Notes under the pieces: generated by a model | Told to the model about the DNA's origin: nothing | Database searches by the model: none | Seen by the model: only the letters and a program-made list of their open reading frames with translations | Shown: one piece after another, positions 50,368 to 59,587 of the stretch | Layout: each line of letters begins with the position of its first letter | How positions within the stretch are numbered: the first letter of the stretch is position 1 | Program-made: the position numbers and the translations under genes | Assembly (NCBI RefSeq): GCF_001423695.1 | Contig: NZ_LMOZ01000003.1 | Span: forward strand, 680,069 to 744,068 | DNA: 64,000 nt | Origin: Leifsonia sp. Leaf336 | GTDB taxonomy: Bacteria > Actinomycetota > Actinomycetes > Actinomycetales > Microbacteriaceae | Direction: 5' to 3'

Positions 50368-51318
50368 ATGGACGACGCGTCTGCGCCCGAACCGACCACG
50401 CCGGAGGCCGCACAGCCGCGCAGGCGCAGCGTCGCCCGGCGCACTCTGATCGGTACGGGCATCGGCGTCGCGTCGCTCGCCCTCCTGGGCGCCGGGGCGG
50501 CCTTCGCGGTGGAGGAGCGGATCCTGCCGGGCCGCTCGAAACTCCATCAGCTGCTCGGTCTGAACGGCGAGCCGGGCCGGATCCCGTCGACGGCGCCCGG
50601 CCCGGAGGTCTCCGGGTCGTTCGTCTCGGCCGCCCGCCTCGGCGTGACGTGCGGGTGGACGGTGAGCTACCCGCCGGGGGCGAAGCCGGGCGACGCCCTC
50701 CCGGTGCTGGTCGCGCTGCACGGCTACGGCGGCGACCACCGCTCCGCGTTCGGGAACGGACTCGGACTCGACCGCTTCCTCGCGCAGGCCGTGGAGCGGG
50801 GGTCGCGGCCTTTCGCCGTCGCGTCCGTCGACGGCGGCAACACCTACTGGCATCGACGGTCGAGCGGGGAGGACGCGGGCGCGATGGTGACCGACGAGTT
50901 CCTCCCGGTACTGGCACAGGCCGGGCTCGACACGTCGAAGGTGGCGCTCTTCGGGTGGTCGATGGGAGGCTACGGCGCCCTCCACCTCGGCGGCCTGCTC
51001 GGCTCCGCCCGGGTCGCGTCTGTCGTGGCGGAGAGCCCGGCGATCTGGCACACCGCCGCCGAGGCCGCCCACGGCGCGTTCGACGGCGCAGCCGACTTCG
51101 CCGCGAACACGCCGTTCGGCCAGGAGGCCGCGCTGGCCGGCATTCCGCTGCGCGTCGGCTGCGGAACGGGCGACGGCTTCTGCCCGAACGTGCAGGACTA
51201 CGTCGCAGGCCTCCACCCGCACCCCGCAGGAGGCTTCCCTCCCGGAGGCCACGACCTCGACTTCTGGAGGCGCGAGGCCCCCGCGCAACTCGCCTTCGCC
51301 GCCGCCCACTTCGCCTGA
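50368..51318 (+). CDS. Exported alpha/beta hydrolase (esterase)
   Basis: A 316-residue hydrolase with an N-terminal Arg-rich, Tat-like signal (PRRRSVARRTLIGTGIG). Catalytic Ser in VALFGWSMGGYGAL, acid residue later in the domain, His in PPGGHDLDFW; similar to the esterase D/mycolyltransferase-like group. TAGGGT six bases before the ATG. Divergent from MerR gene. Confidence 0.87.
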   Translation: MDDASAPEPTTPEAAQPRRRSVARRTLIGTGIGVASLALLGAGAAFAVEERILPGRSKLHQLLGLNGEPGRIPSTAPGPEVSGSFVSAARLGVTCGWTVSYPPGAKPGDALPVLVALHGYGGDHRSAFGNGLGLDRFLAQAVERGSRPFAVASVDGGNTYWHRRSSGEDAGAMVTDEFLPVLAQAGLDTSKVALFGWSMGGYGALHLGGLLGSARVASVVAESPAIWHTAAEAAHGAFDGAADFAANTPFGQEAALAGIPLRVGCGTGDGFCPNVQDYVAGLHPHPAGGFPPGGHDLDFWRREAPAQLAFAAAHFA

Positions 51319-51416
51319 CCGCCGAGGAGGTCGATCCCAGTGGACGACGCCACGGTTCCTGACCGATCATGGGCGTACCGGACGACGGCGGGTCGGCTCG
51401 GAGGACGGAGCGCGTG

Positions 51417-52256
51417 ATGGGGATTGTTGCGGTCACGGGGGTGACGGGGGCGGTCGGGCGGCTCGCGGCGGATGCGCTGTCGTATGCGGGCGTCCCGTTC
51501 CGGATGCTGGCGCGCTCGCCCGAGCGGGCGCCGAGGTACCCGAACAGCGAGATCGTCGCCTGCAGCTACGGCGACGCCGCGTCCGCGCGCGCGGCGCTGG
51601 AGGGCGTCGACACCCTCCTCATGGTGTCGGCCGCCGAGAACGCCGAGCGCCTGCGCGAGCACGTCACCTTCGTGGACGCGGCTGCGGCGGCGGGCGTGCG
51701 GCACATCGTCTACACGTCGTTCTTCGGCGCTGCGCCCGACGCGACCTTCACGCTGGCGCGCGACCACTTCGCCACCGAGGAGCGGATCGCGGGCAGCGGG
51801 ATGTCGTACACGTTCCTCCGCGACAACCTGTACCTCGACTTCGTCGAGTTCATGGTGGGTGAGGACGGCGTGATCCGCGGCCCGGCCGACCACGGGCGCG
51901 CGGCGATGGTCGCCCGCGCCGACGTCGCGCGGGTCGCCGCGATCGCGGTGCAGCATCCCGAGCAGCATCGCGACGTCGCCTACGACCTCACGGGGCCGGA
52001 GGAGCTGACGATGTCGGAGGTCGCCGAGAAGCTGACCGCGCACCTGGGCCGGCCCGTGTCGTTCCACGACGAGTCGGTGGAGGAGGCGTACGAGTCCCGC
52101 AAGAAGTGGGACGCCCCGCAGTGGCAGTACGACGCCTGGGTCTCCACCTACACGGCCATCGCCGCGGGCGAGCTCGCCGGAGTCAGCGGCGACGTCGAGC
52201 GCGTCACCGGCCGCCGTCCGCTCTCCCTCGACGAGTACCTCGACGGCGAGAGATGA
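51417..52256 (+). CDS. NmrA-like NAD(P)-binding reductase
   Basis: A 279-residue atypical SDR. GVTGAVGRLAADAL is the dinucleotide-binding motif; DTLLMVSAAENAERL, VYTSFFGAAPDATF and LRDNLYLDFVEFMVG are typical of the NmrA/quinone-reductase-2 group. ATG at 51417 has a GGAG site; an ATG at 51369 would add 16 residues without support. No substrate is evident. Confidence 0.9.
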   Translation: MGIVAVTGVTGAVGRLAADALSYAGVPFRMLARSPERAPRYPNSEIVACSYGDAASARAALEGVDTLLMVSAAENAERLREHVTFVDAAAAAGVRHIVYTSFFGAAPDATFTLARDHFATEERIAGSGMSYTFLRDNLYLDFVEFMVGEDGVIRGPADHGRAAMVARADVARVAAIAVQHPEQHRDVAYDLTGPEELTMSEVAEKLTAHLGRPVSFHDESVEEAYESRKKWDAPQWQYDAWVSTYTAIAAGELAGVSGDVERVTGRRPLSLDEYLDGER

Positions 52257-52257
52257 C

Positions 52258-52312
52258 GAAGGGCACGTCGTTGTCGCTTTCCGCGTGGAGAAGCGGCAAC
52301 AACGTGCCCTTC
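52258..52312. repeat. Dispersed palindromic element, copy 2
   Basis: Two 22-base arms (52258-52279 and 52291-52312) pair with two mismatches around an 11-base loop. The arms start GAAGGGCACGTCGTTGTC, matching copy 1 at 18.1 kb. It lies between convergent genes and probably ends both transcripts. Confidence 0.75.
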
Positions 52313-52322
52313 GCGTGGTGGG

Positions 52323-53990
52323 TTAGTGCTGGTCGTCGCCCCCGTGGCCGTGGGTCGGGACGACCTGCGTGACGGCTCCGGTGGTCGGGCTCAGCAGCAC
52401 CTCCCGCTGCTGCGGGTGATGCCAGTCGAACAGCCCGTTCAGCGAGCCGGCACGGCTGTCGAAGGAGGCGTCGCCGATCCGGCCGGTGCCCCAGTTGTCC
52501 TCGATGAACTTCAGCGGGCTGGTCTGCTCGATCGCGGTGTGGTCCACCGTGTTCTGAGCGGCCCACGGCGAGACCACGAGGAATGGCAGCCGCTGGCTCG
52601 GGCCGCAGCGGTCGGCGTAGCCGCCGGCGACCTTCGAGACGCTGGTGCAGACCGTGGAGTCGACGGCCGCGTCGTGCGAGCCGTTGGTCACGGTCGGCGC
52701 CACGTGGTCGTACCAGCCGTCGGAGTCGTCATACGTGACGATGACCGCGGTGCTCGACCAGTCCTTCGACTTCTGGAGGGCGTTGATCTCGTTGACGACG
52801 AACTTCTGCTCGTCCAGCGGGTCGGAGTAGCCGGCGTGCCCGTCCTGCGCCTCCGGAGCCTTGAGGAACGAGACGGCCGGCAGGTTGTTCGCGGCGACGG
52901 CCTTGTCGAACGAGGTCAGGTCGTACTGGTGGTTGGCCTGGTCGGTGTGCCCGATGGCCTTGGTCGACGTCGGCGGCAGGTGGTGCGGGTTCGACGTTGA
53001 CTTGTAGTACGAGAAGGGGTTGTGGTGCGGCGAGTAGTCCTTCGGCGTCGCGCCTCCTACGTTCGCGGTGGTCGCGTCGCACTTGGCGTAGCTGCCGGAC
53101 TGCCCGTTCCAGGCGGTGGTCGGAGTGAAGCCGCCCTGGAACCAACCCCAGGTGACGCCGCGCGCGTTGAGCAGGTCGCCCACGTTCTTGCCGGCCATGC
53201 CGACCAGCGCGGAGGTGGCGGTGTGGTCGCTGTCGGAGCAGTCGTCGTACACCGGGTCGGGGTCGCCGATGACGGTGCCGACGCCGGCGGCGTTCGGCGA
53301 CTGTACGGCGGTGGAGGTCGGCAGCACGGCCCCGGTCTTCGGGTCGTACGCGGTGCCGCCGTGGGTCTGGCCCGAGATCAGGTTCAGCGCCCCGGGGGTC
53401 GAGGGACCGAACCCGGTGTCCCACATGTTGTCGCTCATGGAGTAGTTCTGGGCGTAGTTCCAGAGCCCGGTGACGGTGTTGCCGTCGTAGTAGTCCATGA
53501 CGAGGCCCGGCTGGCCGAAGGCGCCGGAGCACGTGTCGGTCTCGGTCTTCTGGACGAACATGTCCATCTTGCCGCCGTCGACCGCCGCCTGCTCGGCCGC
53601 GTAGCTGTGGTTCTGGTCGCAGGTGAGGGCCTGCGCCGAGGTCAGCCGCGACGGCTTGTAGAGGTTGGGGTTGTTGGTGAGGGTCCCGCTGGTGACGAGG
53701 GTGTTCGCCTTCGGGGTGTTCGGGGCGGTGTGGAACGCCGTGCCGTCGGTGTTCGCCGCGTTCGGATAGGTGCCGAAGTAGTGGTCGAAGGAGATGTTCT
53801 CGTCGAAGATGACGACGAGGTGCTTGATCGGAGTCTGGGTCTGGTGGGAGTGGTCGGGGCCTCCGTGGTCGGGGAACGCCGACGCGGGAGCGACCGCGAG
53901 CACGCCGGCCGCCGTGAGGGTCGCCGCGCCGAGCAGCGCCAAGCCGGCCGAGGCGACCGGGTGGCGCCGCAGGCGAGAGAGTCTGGACAT
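52323..53990 (-). CDS. Secreted phosphoesterase (phospholipase C/acid phosphatase AcpA family)
   Basis: A 555-residue secreted enzyme. N-terminal signal peptide (LALLGAATLTAAGVLAVAPASA), then IKHLVVIFDENISFDHYFGTYP, the metal-site motif of the phosphoesterase family PF04185; later WDTGFGPSTPGALN, and VTYDDSDGWYDHVAP with Asp and His for metal. It hydrolyses phosphomonoesters or phospholipids outside the cell. ATG at 53990 with AAGGAAGCAGG. It is the last gene in line after efeB/efeO, separated by 41 bases from efeB. Confidence 0.9.
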   Translation of the reverse strand: MSRLSRLRRHPVASAGLALLGAATLTAAGVLAVAPASAFPDHGGPDHSHQTQTPIKHLVVIFDENISFDHYFGTYPNAANTDGTAFHTAPNTPKANTLVTSGTLTNNPNLYKPSRLTSAQALTCDQNHSYAAEQAAVDGGKMDMFVQKTETDTCSGAFGQPGLVMDYYDGNTVTGLWNYAQNYSMSDNMWDTGFGPSTPGALNLISGQTHGGTAYDPKTGAVLPTSTAVQSPNAAGVGTVIGDPDPVYDDCSDSDHTATSALVGMAGKNVGDLLNARGVTWGWFQGGFTPTTAWNGQSGSYAKCDATTANVGGATPKDYSPHHNPFSYYKSTSNPHHLPPTSTKAIGHTDQANHQYDLTSFDKAVAANNLPAVSFLKAPEAQDGHAGYSDPLDEQKFVVNEINALQKSKDWSSTAVIVTYDDSDGWYDHVAPTVTNGSHDAAVDSTVCTSVSKVAGGYADRCGPSQRLPFLVVSPWAAQNTVDHTAIEQTSPLKFIEDNWGTGRIGDASFDSRAGSLNGLFDWHHPQQREVLLSPTTGAVTQVVPTHGHGGDDQH

Positions 53991-54031
53991 CCTGCTTCCT
54001 TCTGTTCGATGGGTGTTTCGGGACCTCCGGC

Positions 54032-55267
54032 TCACGCGAGCATGCTGCGCCCGAGCCAGTCGGAGGAGTCGCGCGCTCCGGGGAGCGCGAAGTAGTAGCC
54101 GCCGCCGAACGGCTGGATGTAGTCGGTGAGCGGCTCGCCGGCCAGGCGCTTCTGCACCGCCACGAACTGGCGGTCGAGGTCCTGGTTGAAGGCGACGAAG
54201 ACGAGGCCCATGTCGAGCGTCCCGTTGGCGTCGACGCCGCCGTCGTAGTTGTAGGCGCGGCGCAGCATCCGCTGGTCGGCCGACGCCTTCGTGCGCGGGT
54301 TGGCGAGCCGGATGTGCGCGTCGAGCTGGATGACGTCGCCGGTGGGGTCGTTCTCGAAGTGCGGGTCGTCGTGCTCGGCGGAGGCCGTGAGGGGTGCGCC
54401 GGTGTCGCGGCGGCGGCCGATCATGTTCTCCTGCTCATGGAGGTTCACGCGATCCCAGAACTCGACGAGCATGCGGATGACGCGGGCGACGTGATAGCTG
54501 CCTCCCGTCGCCCAGGCGGGCTCGCCCGACCCGCCGCGCGCCCACACGAGCTGTTTCATCAGGGCGGCGTCGCTCGTGTCGGGGTTGCTCGTGCCGTCTT
54601 TGAAGCCCATCAGGTTGCGCGGGGTGCCGCTCGGCCGCGGCGGCGAGACGAACCCGTCCTGCCGCCAGCGCACGCCCATCCCGCCGCGGGTGGCGCGGGC
54701 GATCTCGCGCACGGCGTGCGTGACGGCGTCGCGGTCGTCGGCGCAGACCTGCAGCAGGAGGTCGCCGTCGCAGACCTCGCGGCGCAGCGAGTCGTCGGGG
54801 AACTCGTCCATCGTCCGCAGCTTCGCGGGTTTGGCGGAGGCCAGTCCGTAGCGGTCGTCGAAGAGCGAGGCGCCGACCGAGAGCGTCACGGTGAGCCCGT
54901 CGGCGACGACGGTAGGGCCGAGCACACCCGAGTCGCGCGGCGGCGCGGTCAGCCCGGGGTCGGGAGGCGTGCCTCCCGTGGTCAGGAACCGCGCGCGCTC
55001 GGTGATGGTGCGCAGCAGGTCGGCGAGCTCGGCTCGGGAGGCCGCGGTCACGTCGAGCGCCACGAACGCGGCCGATCGCTGCGCGGGGGTGAGGATGCCC
55101 TGCTGGTGCTCGCCGTGGAACGCGAGGGCGCCCGTGGCGGCACGCGACCCGGCCGCGTGCGATGCGTGCGCCGCGCCGAGTCCGCCCGTCACTTCGCCCG
55201 TCGCAGCGACACCCGCCGCGACGCCGGCGCCCGCGTGCAGGAAGTCCCGTCGTCCGATGCCCGTCAC
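54032..55267 (-). CDS. efeB: Dyp-type peroxidase, EfeB
   Basis: A 411-residue heme peroxidase exported by the Tat pathway: N-terminal GRRDFLHAGAG twin-Arg signal. Heme/peroxide motif GFKDGTSNPD (GxxDG) is near residue 220, with His and Arg further on (FWDRVNLHEQENMIGRRR). In the EfeUOB system it helps take up iron, extracting it from heme or oxidising ferrous ions. It overlaps the efeO stop by four bases (coupled). Confidence 0.94.
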   Translation of the reverse strand: MTGIGRRDFLHAGAGVAAGVAATGEVTGGLGAAHASHAAGSRAATGALAFHGEHQQGILTPAQRSAAFVALDVTAASRAELADLLRTITERARFLTTGGTPPDPGLTAPPRDSGVLGPTVVADGLTVTLSVGASLFDDRYGLASAKPAKLRTMDEFPDDSLRREVCDGDLLLQVCADDRDAVTHAVREIARATRGGMGVRWRQDGFVSPPRPSGTPRNLMGFKDGTSNPDTSDAALMKQLVWARGGSGEPAWATGGSYHVARVIRMLVEFWDRVNLHEQENMIGRRRDTGAPLTASAEHDDPHFENDPTGDVIQLDAHIRLANPRTKASADQRMLRRAYNYDGGVDANGTLDMGLVFVAFNQDLDRQFVAVQKRLAGEPLTDYIQPFGGGYYFALPGARDSSDWLGRSMLA

Positions 55268-56439
55268 GGGTCCCTCCTCGGGTCGCAGATGGCCGCCACC
55301 GGAGCGAGCAGCTCGGCGGTCTCGCTCAGCGCTGCGTCGACGTGCTCGCGCTGGGCGGTGGTCAGGGCCGAGAGGCGCGTCCAGGTTCCGTCCGCGCCAC
55401 GGAAGCCCTCCACGAGCTTCTGCGTCGCGGCGATCGACTGCTGCGTCGCCGCCAGGCCGGGGTAGCGGGAGGCGAGGATGCCGTCCAGCGGCGCCAACGC
55501 CTGCGCCGCGCCGGACAGATTGGCGTCGATCGTGGCGAGCTCGGTCCCCGATCCCGCGTCGGCCGCGCCGGCGAGCACGTCGCGGAGGGCGTCCTCCACG
55601 ATCTCGTGCGCGCGCAGGCCCATGTCGCCCGGGTCGATCTGCGCCGAGGGGAACGCGGCGATCAGCTGGTCGATGTCGGCCACGAGCTGCTGCGCCGGGC
55701 CGACGGCGGCGGAGGCCGACCCCGCGGTGAAGAGCGGGGCCTCCACTGCGTGGAAACCCGTCAGCCCGTGACCGGGGAGCCCGTCGATTTCGTCGCCGAT
55801 CTCGCCGAAGGCGTCGTAGGCGGCGCCGAGCGTCTCATACGTCGTGTGGGCGGTGAGCCAGTCGCGGCGGGCAGCCGCTAAGTCGCCCTCCTCGGCGTCG
55901 GCCGCGACTGCAGCGGCCTGCTGGCGCAGGGCGGGGAGGCGCGATGCGACCCAGGCGCCGTAGGCCTGGGCGGCCGGGATGAGGTCGGTGCGCGTCACCG
56001 GCACGATGCCGGGGGTGAGCGCCGATCCTCTGGGCGCGGGGCCGACCGCGACCGTCGGCCCGCGCACCGGATCGGCGTCGGCCGGCAGGCACACGAACCG
56101 GTAGCGCCCGGAGCCGAGGGTGACGCGGGCGTGCGCGTGGGCCCCTGCGCCGATGCTCTCGAGGTCGAGGTAGACCTTGTGGGTGTCGAGGGCCTGGAGG
56201 TAGACCTCGATGCCGCCGACCGTGGTGTTGTCGACGTCGAAGGCGGCCGTGCCTCCCGGCGCCGTGCCTCCGGAGCCCCAGCCGTCGCCGCAGTCGTCCA
56301 TGCCCGCGGTCACGGCGATCTCGCCCGACGGCGCCGCGTTGACCGCGGCCGGCCGCACGGCGACGGCGAGCACGATCACGACGGCGACCACCGCGGCCAG
56401 TACGCCGAAGAGCGCCGTGAGTCGGGCGCGCTGTGACAT
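55264..56439 (-). CDS. efeO: Iron uptake protein EfeO
   Basis: A 391-residue exported protein: an N-terminal membrane anchor/signal (LFGVLAAVVAVVIVLAVAV), a cupredoxin-like domain (residues 35-130) and an imelysin/M75 domain with GFHAVEAPLF, the HxxE iron-binding motif. It delivers iron to the EfeU permease, which is not present in this window. A SD-like GGAGGCC is just upstream of the ATG at 56439. Two-gene efeO-efeB unit. Confidence 0.92.
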   Translation of the reverse strand: MSQRARLTALFGVLAAVVAVVIVLAVAVRPAAVNAAPSGEIAVTAGMDDCGDGWGSGGTAPGGTAAFDVDNTTVGGIEVYLQALDTHKVYLDLESIGAGAHAHARVTLGSGRYRFVCLPADADPVRGPTVAVGPAPRGSALTPGIVPVTRTDLIPAAQAYGAWVASRLPALRQQAAAVAADAEEGDLAAARRDWLTAHTTYETLGAAYDAFGEIGDEIDGLPGHGLTGFHAVEAPLFTAGSASAAVGPAQQLVADIDQLIAAFPSAQIDPGDMGLRAHEIVEDALRDVLAGAADAGSGTELATIDANLSGAAQALAPLDGILASRYPGLAATQQSIAATQKLVEGFRGADGTWTRLSALTTAQREHVDAALSETAELLAPVAAICDPRRDP

Positions 56440-56676
56440 CGGCGGGAGGCCTCCTGGTCGTGGAACAGGAGCGAGCCTAGGAGGCGCCTGTGCGTCGCTG
56501 GAGGGCCTTCATTCGATGTTCACCCGACGGTCACGCCGACAGCCCCGAACGGGGGACGCGGAGCCCTCCGGGAGTCGGCCAGGCACCTCTTGTGCATCTC
56601 GTCTACTCGACAACTGCGCAATCCGGCGTACGTTTCGTTTTTTGGGTTCTTCTAAAGTGGACGTGTCCATGAGACC

Positions 56677-56991
56677 ATGCACTATATGAAGGATTCTCAC
56701 GGTATTGATGTCGCTGAGCCCGCCTCCGCTCACGGCCCCGGTCGTGCGCCTGCAGGAATCCCCTTGACCATCCGCCTGGGCGAGCGCGAGTTCGCCGCGC
56801 TGGTCCGAATCGCCCGCCACCGCGAGACCACCGCGGCCGAGCTCGTCGAGCAGCTCGTGCTGCACGCGCTCAGCCGGGCCGACGTGCCGCCTCCCGCCGA
56901 ATCCCACCCCGCACGCAAGCACACCACCTACGAGGAGGCCACGGCCGGCTTCCGCGCCGACGGCGGCGTCAGAACACCACCCGATATGTGA
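56677..56991 (+). CDS. Small ribbon-helix-helix-like protein
   Basis: A 104-residue protein with a central IPLTIRLGEREFAALVRIARHRETTAAELVEQLVLHAL segment that fits a ribbon-helix-helix DNA-binding fold, flanked by disordered ends. TAAAGT at 56653-56658 is a possible -10. ATG at 56677 or 56686. Could be a regulator of the divergent efe operon, but this is not established. Confidence 0.62.
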   Translation: MHYMKDSHGIDVAEPASAHGPGRAPAGIPLTIRLGEREFAALVRIARHRETTAAELVEQLVLHALSRADVPPPAESHPARKHTTYEEATAGFRADGGVRTPPDM

Positions 56992-57072
56992 CGTAGCCAC
57001 GCGCGGTCGCGCCGTCGTATCGTGTCGCCAGCATGGCGGCGCTGTGTCGCCATCGTGGGCGAGACGGGGTGC

Positions 57073-57486
57073 ATGATGACCGATGTTCGCGTGACGGGCT
57101 GGACAGGGTGGGCCTGGTTCGCGTCGATCCTGCTCTTCATAGGGGCGGCGATCGACCTCTTCTACGGTTTCATGGCGATCTTCGCGCCGGACACCGCGTA
57201 CTTCGTGTCGCCGAAGGCGTTGGTGAGCTTCAACCTCCAGGCGTGGGGATGGTGGTCGGTGATCATCGGCGTGCTCCTGCTGCTCGCCGGGATCTTCCTC
57301 GTCCGCGGCGCGCTCTGGGCGCGCATCTTCGCCGTGATCATCGCCGCCCTCAACGCGGTGACCCAGCTGATGTCGCTGCCGGCCCAGCCGTGGTGGTCGA
57401 TCGTGATGGTGACCGTCGACCTCCTGGTCATCTACGCCGTGACCGTGCACGGGCGCGAGCTGAAGGTGCTCGCCGGCGAGGACTAG
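57073..57486 (+). CDS. DUF7144-like four-helix membrane protein
   Basis: A 137-residue membrane protein with four helices. The first segment GWAWFASILLFIGAAIDLFYGFMAIF and later WGWWSVIIGVLLLLAGIFLVRGALWARI match the DUF7144 family, small membrane proteins of actinobacteria without known function. ATG at 57073 with a weak GGGGTGC site; it overlaps the convergent gene by four bases. Confidence 0.83.
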   Translation: MMTDVRVTGWTGWAWFASILLFIGAAIDLFYGFMAIFAPDTAYFVSPKALVSFNLQAWGWWSVIIGVLLLLAGIFLVRGALWARIFAVIIAALNAVTQLMSLPAQPWWSIVMVTVDLLVIYAVTVHGRELKVLAGED

Positions 57487-58028
57487 TCCCCGAGCCCGGC
57501 GCTCAGCCCGCGCATCAGCTCCCGCATCGAGGCGCCGCGGGGGACGCCGTACATCGTGCCGGGGAAGTCGAGCTCGCGCTGTACCTCCCACAGCTCGTCG
57601 TGCCGGTCGGGTGAGAACAACCGGGCGGGGTCGCCGGCCGCGATCCAGCCGATCGGCACCACGGTGTCCGGGGGCAGCACGGAGTTGACCTGCAGCACGG
57701 CGTGGATGCGCAGCTCCGATCGAGCGCCGACGACCGCGCCCGCGAACACGCACGCGCCCGTCGCGACGAACACCTCTTCCTCGATCCGGGCCCCGGTGAT
57801 GTTGGTGTGCGGGCCGATCAGCACGGCGTCGCCGACCGTGACCGGATGCCCGGCGCGCCCCCGGAGGACCGCGTGCTCCATGACGAGCACATCCTCCCCG
57901 ATGGTGATCGGGCCGCGCGAGCCGTCGAGAACGGCGCCGGCCAGGACCCGCGCGCCCGGCCCGAGTACGACGTCCCCGCTGAGCACCGCGCTCGCCGCCA
58001 CCGACGCCGTCTCGTGAATCCGCACCAT
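57483..58028 (-). CDS. Gamma-carbonic anhydrase-like hexapeptide protein
   Basis: A 181-residue left-handed beta-helix protein made of hexapeptide repeats (LSGDVVLGPGARVLAGAVLDG, ITIGEDVLVMEHAVLRG). His in MEHAVL, HTNITG and RIHAVL can coordinate zinc, as in gamma carbonic anhydrases, though these often lack activity. TAGGGT lies six bases before the ATG at 58028. Confidence 0.85.
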   Translation of the reverse strand: MVRIHETASVAASAVLSGDVVLGPGARVLAGAVLDGSRGPITIGEDVLVMEHAVLRGRAGHPVTVGDAVLIGPHTNITGARIEEEVFVATGACVFAGAVVGARSELRIHAVLQVNSVLPPDTVVPIGWIAAGDPARLFSPDRHDELWEVQRELDFPGTMYGVPRGASMRELMRGLSAGLGD

Positions 58029-58084
58029 CCCCTCACCCTAGGGCCGCGGCCGGATCGCGTGCCCCTCGGCGCCGCGGCAGGCAG

Positions 58085-58264
58085 CTACTGGTGCTCCGAA
58101 TGCCCCAGCACGTGCACGGGGATGCCGAACGAGAGTGCGACGCAGAGGATGCCGGCGAAGAAGACCAGGCCCTCCCATGCGGGCAACGTGTCTGCGAGGC
58201 CGAGCAGGAAGAGCCCCACCAGGAAGAGCAGGAAGCACAGGATGAATGCGATCACGTCGCCCAT
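58085..58264 (-). CDS. Small two-span membrane protein
   Basis: A 59-residue protein with two hydrophobic helices (VIAFILCFLLFLVGLFLLGL, WEGLVFFAGILCVALSFGI) and a short polar tail. GATAGT six bases before the ATG at 58264. No family known. Such tiny membrane proteins are often envelope or regulatory partners. Confidence 0.55.
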   Translation of the reverse strand: MGDVIAFILCFLLFLVGLFLLGLADTLPAWEGLVFFAGILCVALSFGIPVHVLGHSEHQ

Positions 58265-58327
58265 GCCGCAACTATCCACCTCGCCCTTCGGCTTGGCAAG
58301 AGCGCCCGCAGGCGCGATGCTGTGCTG

Positions 58328-59071
58328 GTGGAGCAGCGAACGGTGGAGGGACGTACCGCCCGGGCGCGCGGCCTACACCTGCTGCGCCGCATCGCTGTTC
58401 TGCTGGCCGACTGGGAGTACGTCCTCCGTCACCAGCTGCGTGCGGCGTTCGACCGCGCAGAGCCCGCCGCGCTGGTCGACGACAGCGGAACCGGCGAACC
58501 CGTCGTCCTGCTGCCGGGCATCTACGAGACCTGGCGATTCCTGCACCCGTTGGCGCGTCGCCTCCACGCCGCCGGCCACCCCGTGCACGTCGTCTCGGCG
58601 CTCGGCGACAACCGGATGTCGCTCGAGCAGGCGGCCGACCTCGTTCAGCGCCACCTCCTCGAGAACCACCTGGGCGACGTGACCATCGTCGCCCACAGCA
58701 AGGGCGGCCTCGTGGCGCGCACGCTGCTCGGCCGGCCGGAGGTCGCCACCCGCATCCGCCGCGTCGTCGCGATCTCGACGCCGTTCTCCGGATCGGTGCT
58801 CGCCCATTGGATCCCGATCCCTGCCGTACACGCGCTGCGGCCCACGGGCCCCGACTTCGTCCGGCTCGCGACCGCCGAGGTCGACGTGTCGCGCATCGTC
58901 TCGATCTGGGGCTGGTTCGATCCGCACATCCCGGGAGGCTGCGCTCTGCCGGGAGCGCGCAACATCGAGGTTCCGGTGGGCGGCCACTTCCGTATCCTGG
59001 GCAGCCCCCGGGTGCTCGCGCTGGTGGACGACCTCACGGACGACTTCGCCGACGACGTCTCCGGCCGCTGA
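58328..59071 (+). CDS. Alpha/beta hydrolase (lipase/PGAP1-like)
   Basis: A 247-residue hydrolase. Start motif VVLLPGIYETWRFLHPL, nucleophile Ser in IVAHSKGGLVART, acid and His in the last third (VPVGGHFRIL). Similar to EstA/PGAP1-like lipases acting on acyl esters. The GTG at 58328 has GATGCT six bases upstream; GTG 58322 is an alternative. Confidence 0.85.
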   Translation: MEQRTVEGRTARARGLHLLRRIAVLLADWEYVLRHQLRAAFDRAEPAALVDDSGTGEPVVLLPGIYETWRFLHPLARRLHAAGHPVHVVSALGDNRMSLEQAADLVQRHLLENHLGDVTIVAHSKGGLVARTLLGRPEVATRIRRVVAISTPFSGSVLAHWIPIPAVHALRPTGPDFVRLATAEVDVSRIVSIWGWFDPHIPGGCALPGARNIEVPVGGHFRILGSPRVLALVDDLTDDFADDVSGR

Positions 59072-59175
59072 TCCGCCGCCGACGGACCCTGTTGCGCATT
59101 CGCCGCGCACCGCTATCCTCGGCCTCGTGAAGGCCGGGCCGCCCGCATGGCGGACGGCGGACGGAGAGGGCGACC

Positions 59176-59562
59176 ATGACGCGAACGATCCGGAGGGCGC
59201 CCGCCGGCCTGCTCGGCGCGTGCGCAGCGGCTGCGGCCGTCGTCGGCCTCCTGGCGGGCTGTGCGGGAACCCCGAGCGGCGCAGCGGTCGTCGGCACCTG
59301 GGGCTCGACCGCCGCGAAGCAACCGAACCTCACGATCGAGAACGACGGCGCGTTCTCCGGCACCGACGGCTGCAACCGGCTCACCGGCCGCGGCTCGATC
59401 GACGGCGACAGCATCACGTTCGGGCCCATCGCCAGCACGATGATGGCGTGCACCGGGGTCGACGAGTGGCTGGGCAAGGCCGCAACAGGAACGGCCAAGG
59501 GCAACACCATGGTCGTCTACGACATCAGCGGAAACCAGATCGGAACACTCCCCAAGAAGTGA
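59176..59562 (+). CDS. META-domain lipoprotein (HslJ-like)
   Basis: A 128-residue lipoprotein: signal with lipobox LAGC (Cys about 29), then a META domain (VVGTWGS, FSGTDGCNRLTGRGSIDGDSITFGPIASTMMAC), as in heat-shock HslJ. The conserved Cys in GCNRL and MACTG are present. Located at the outer surface; function unknown. ATG at 59176 has a GGAGAGGG site. TATCCT at 59114-59119 is a likely -10. Confidence 0.88.
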   Translation: MTRTIRRAPAGLLGACAAAAAVVGLLAGCAGTPSGAAVVGTWGSTAAKQPNLTIENDGAFSGTDGCNRLTGRGSIDGDSITFGPIASTMMACTGVDEWLGKAATGTAKGNTMVVYDISGNQIGTLPKK

Positions 59563-59587
59563 TCCGTGGGACCGGAAGGGGGCTCGC

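Noticed and set aside
59127..59175. GTG at 59127 after TATCCT as a leaderless start
   Set aside because: The frame from it is a shadow; the promoter more likely makes a 49-base leader for the META lipoprotein whose ATG has a ribosome site.
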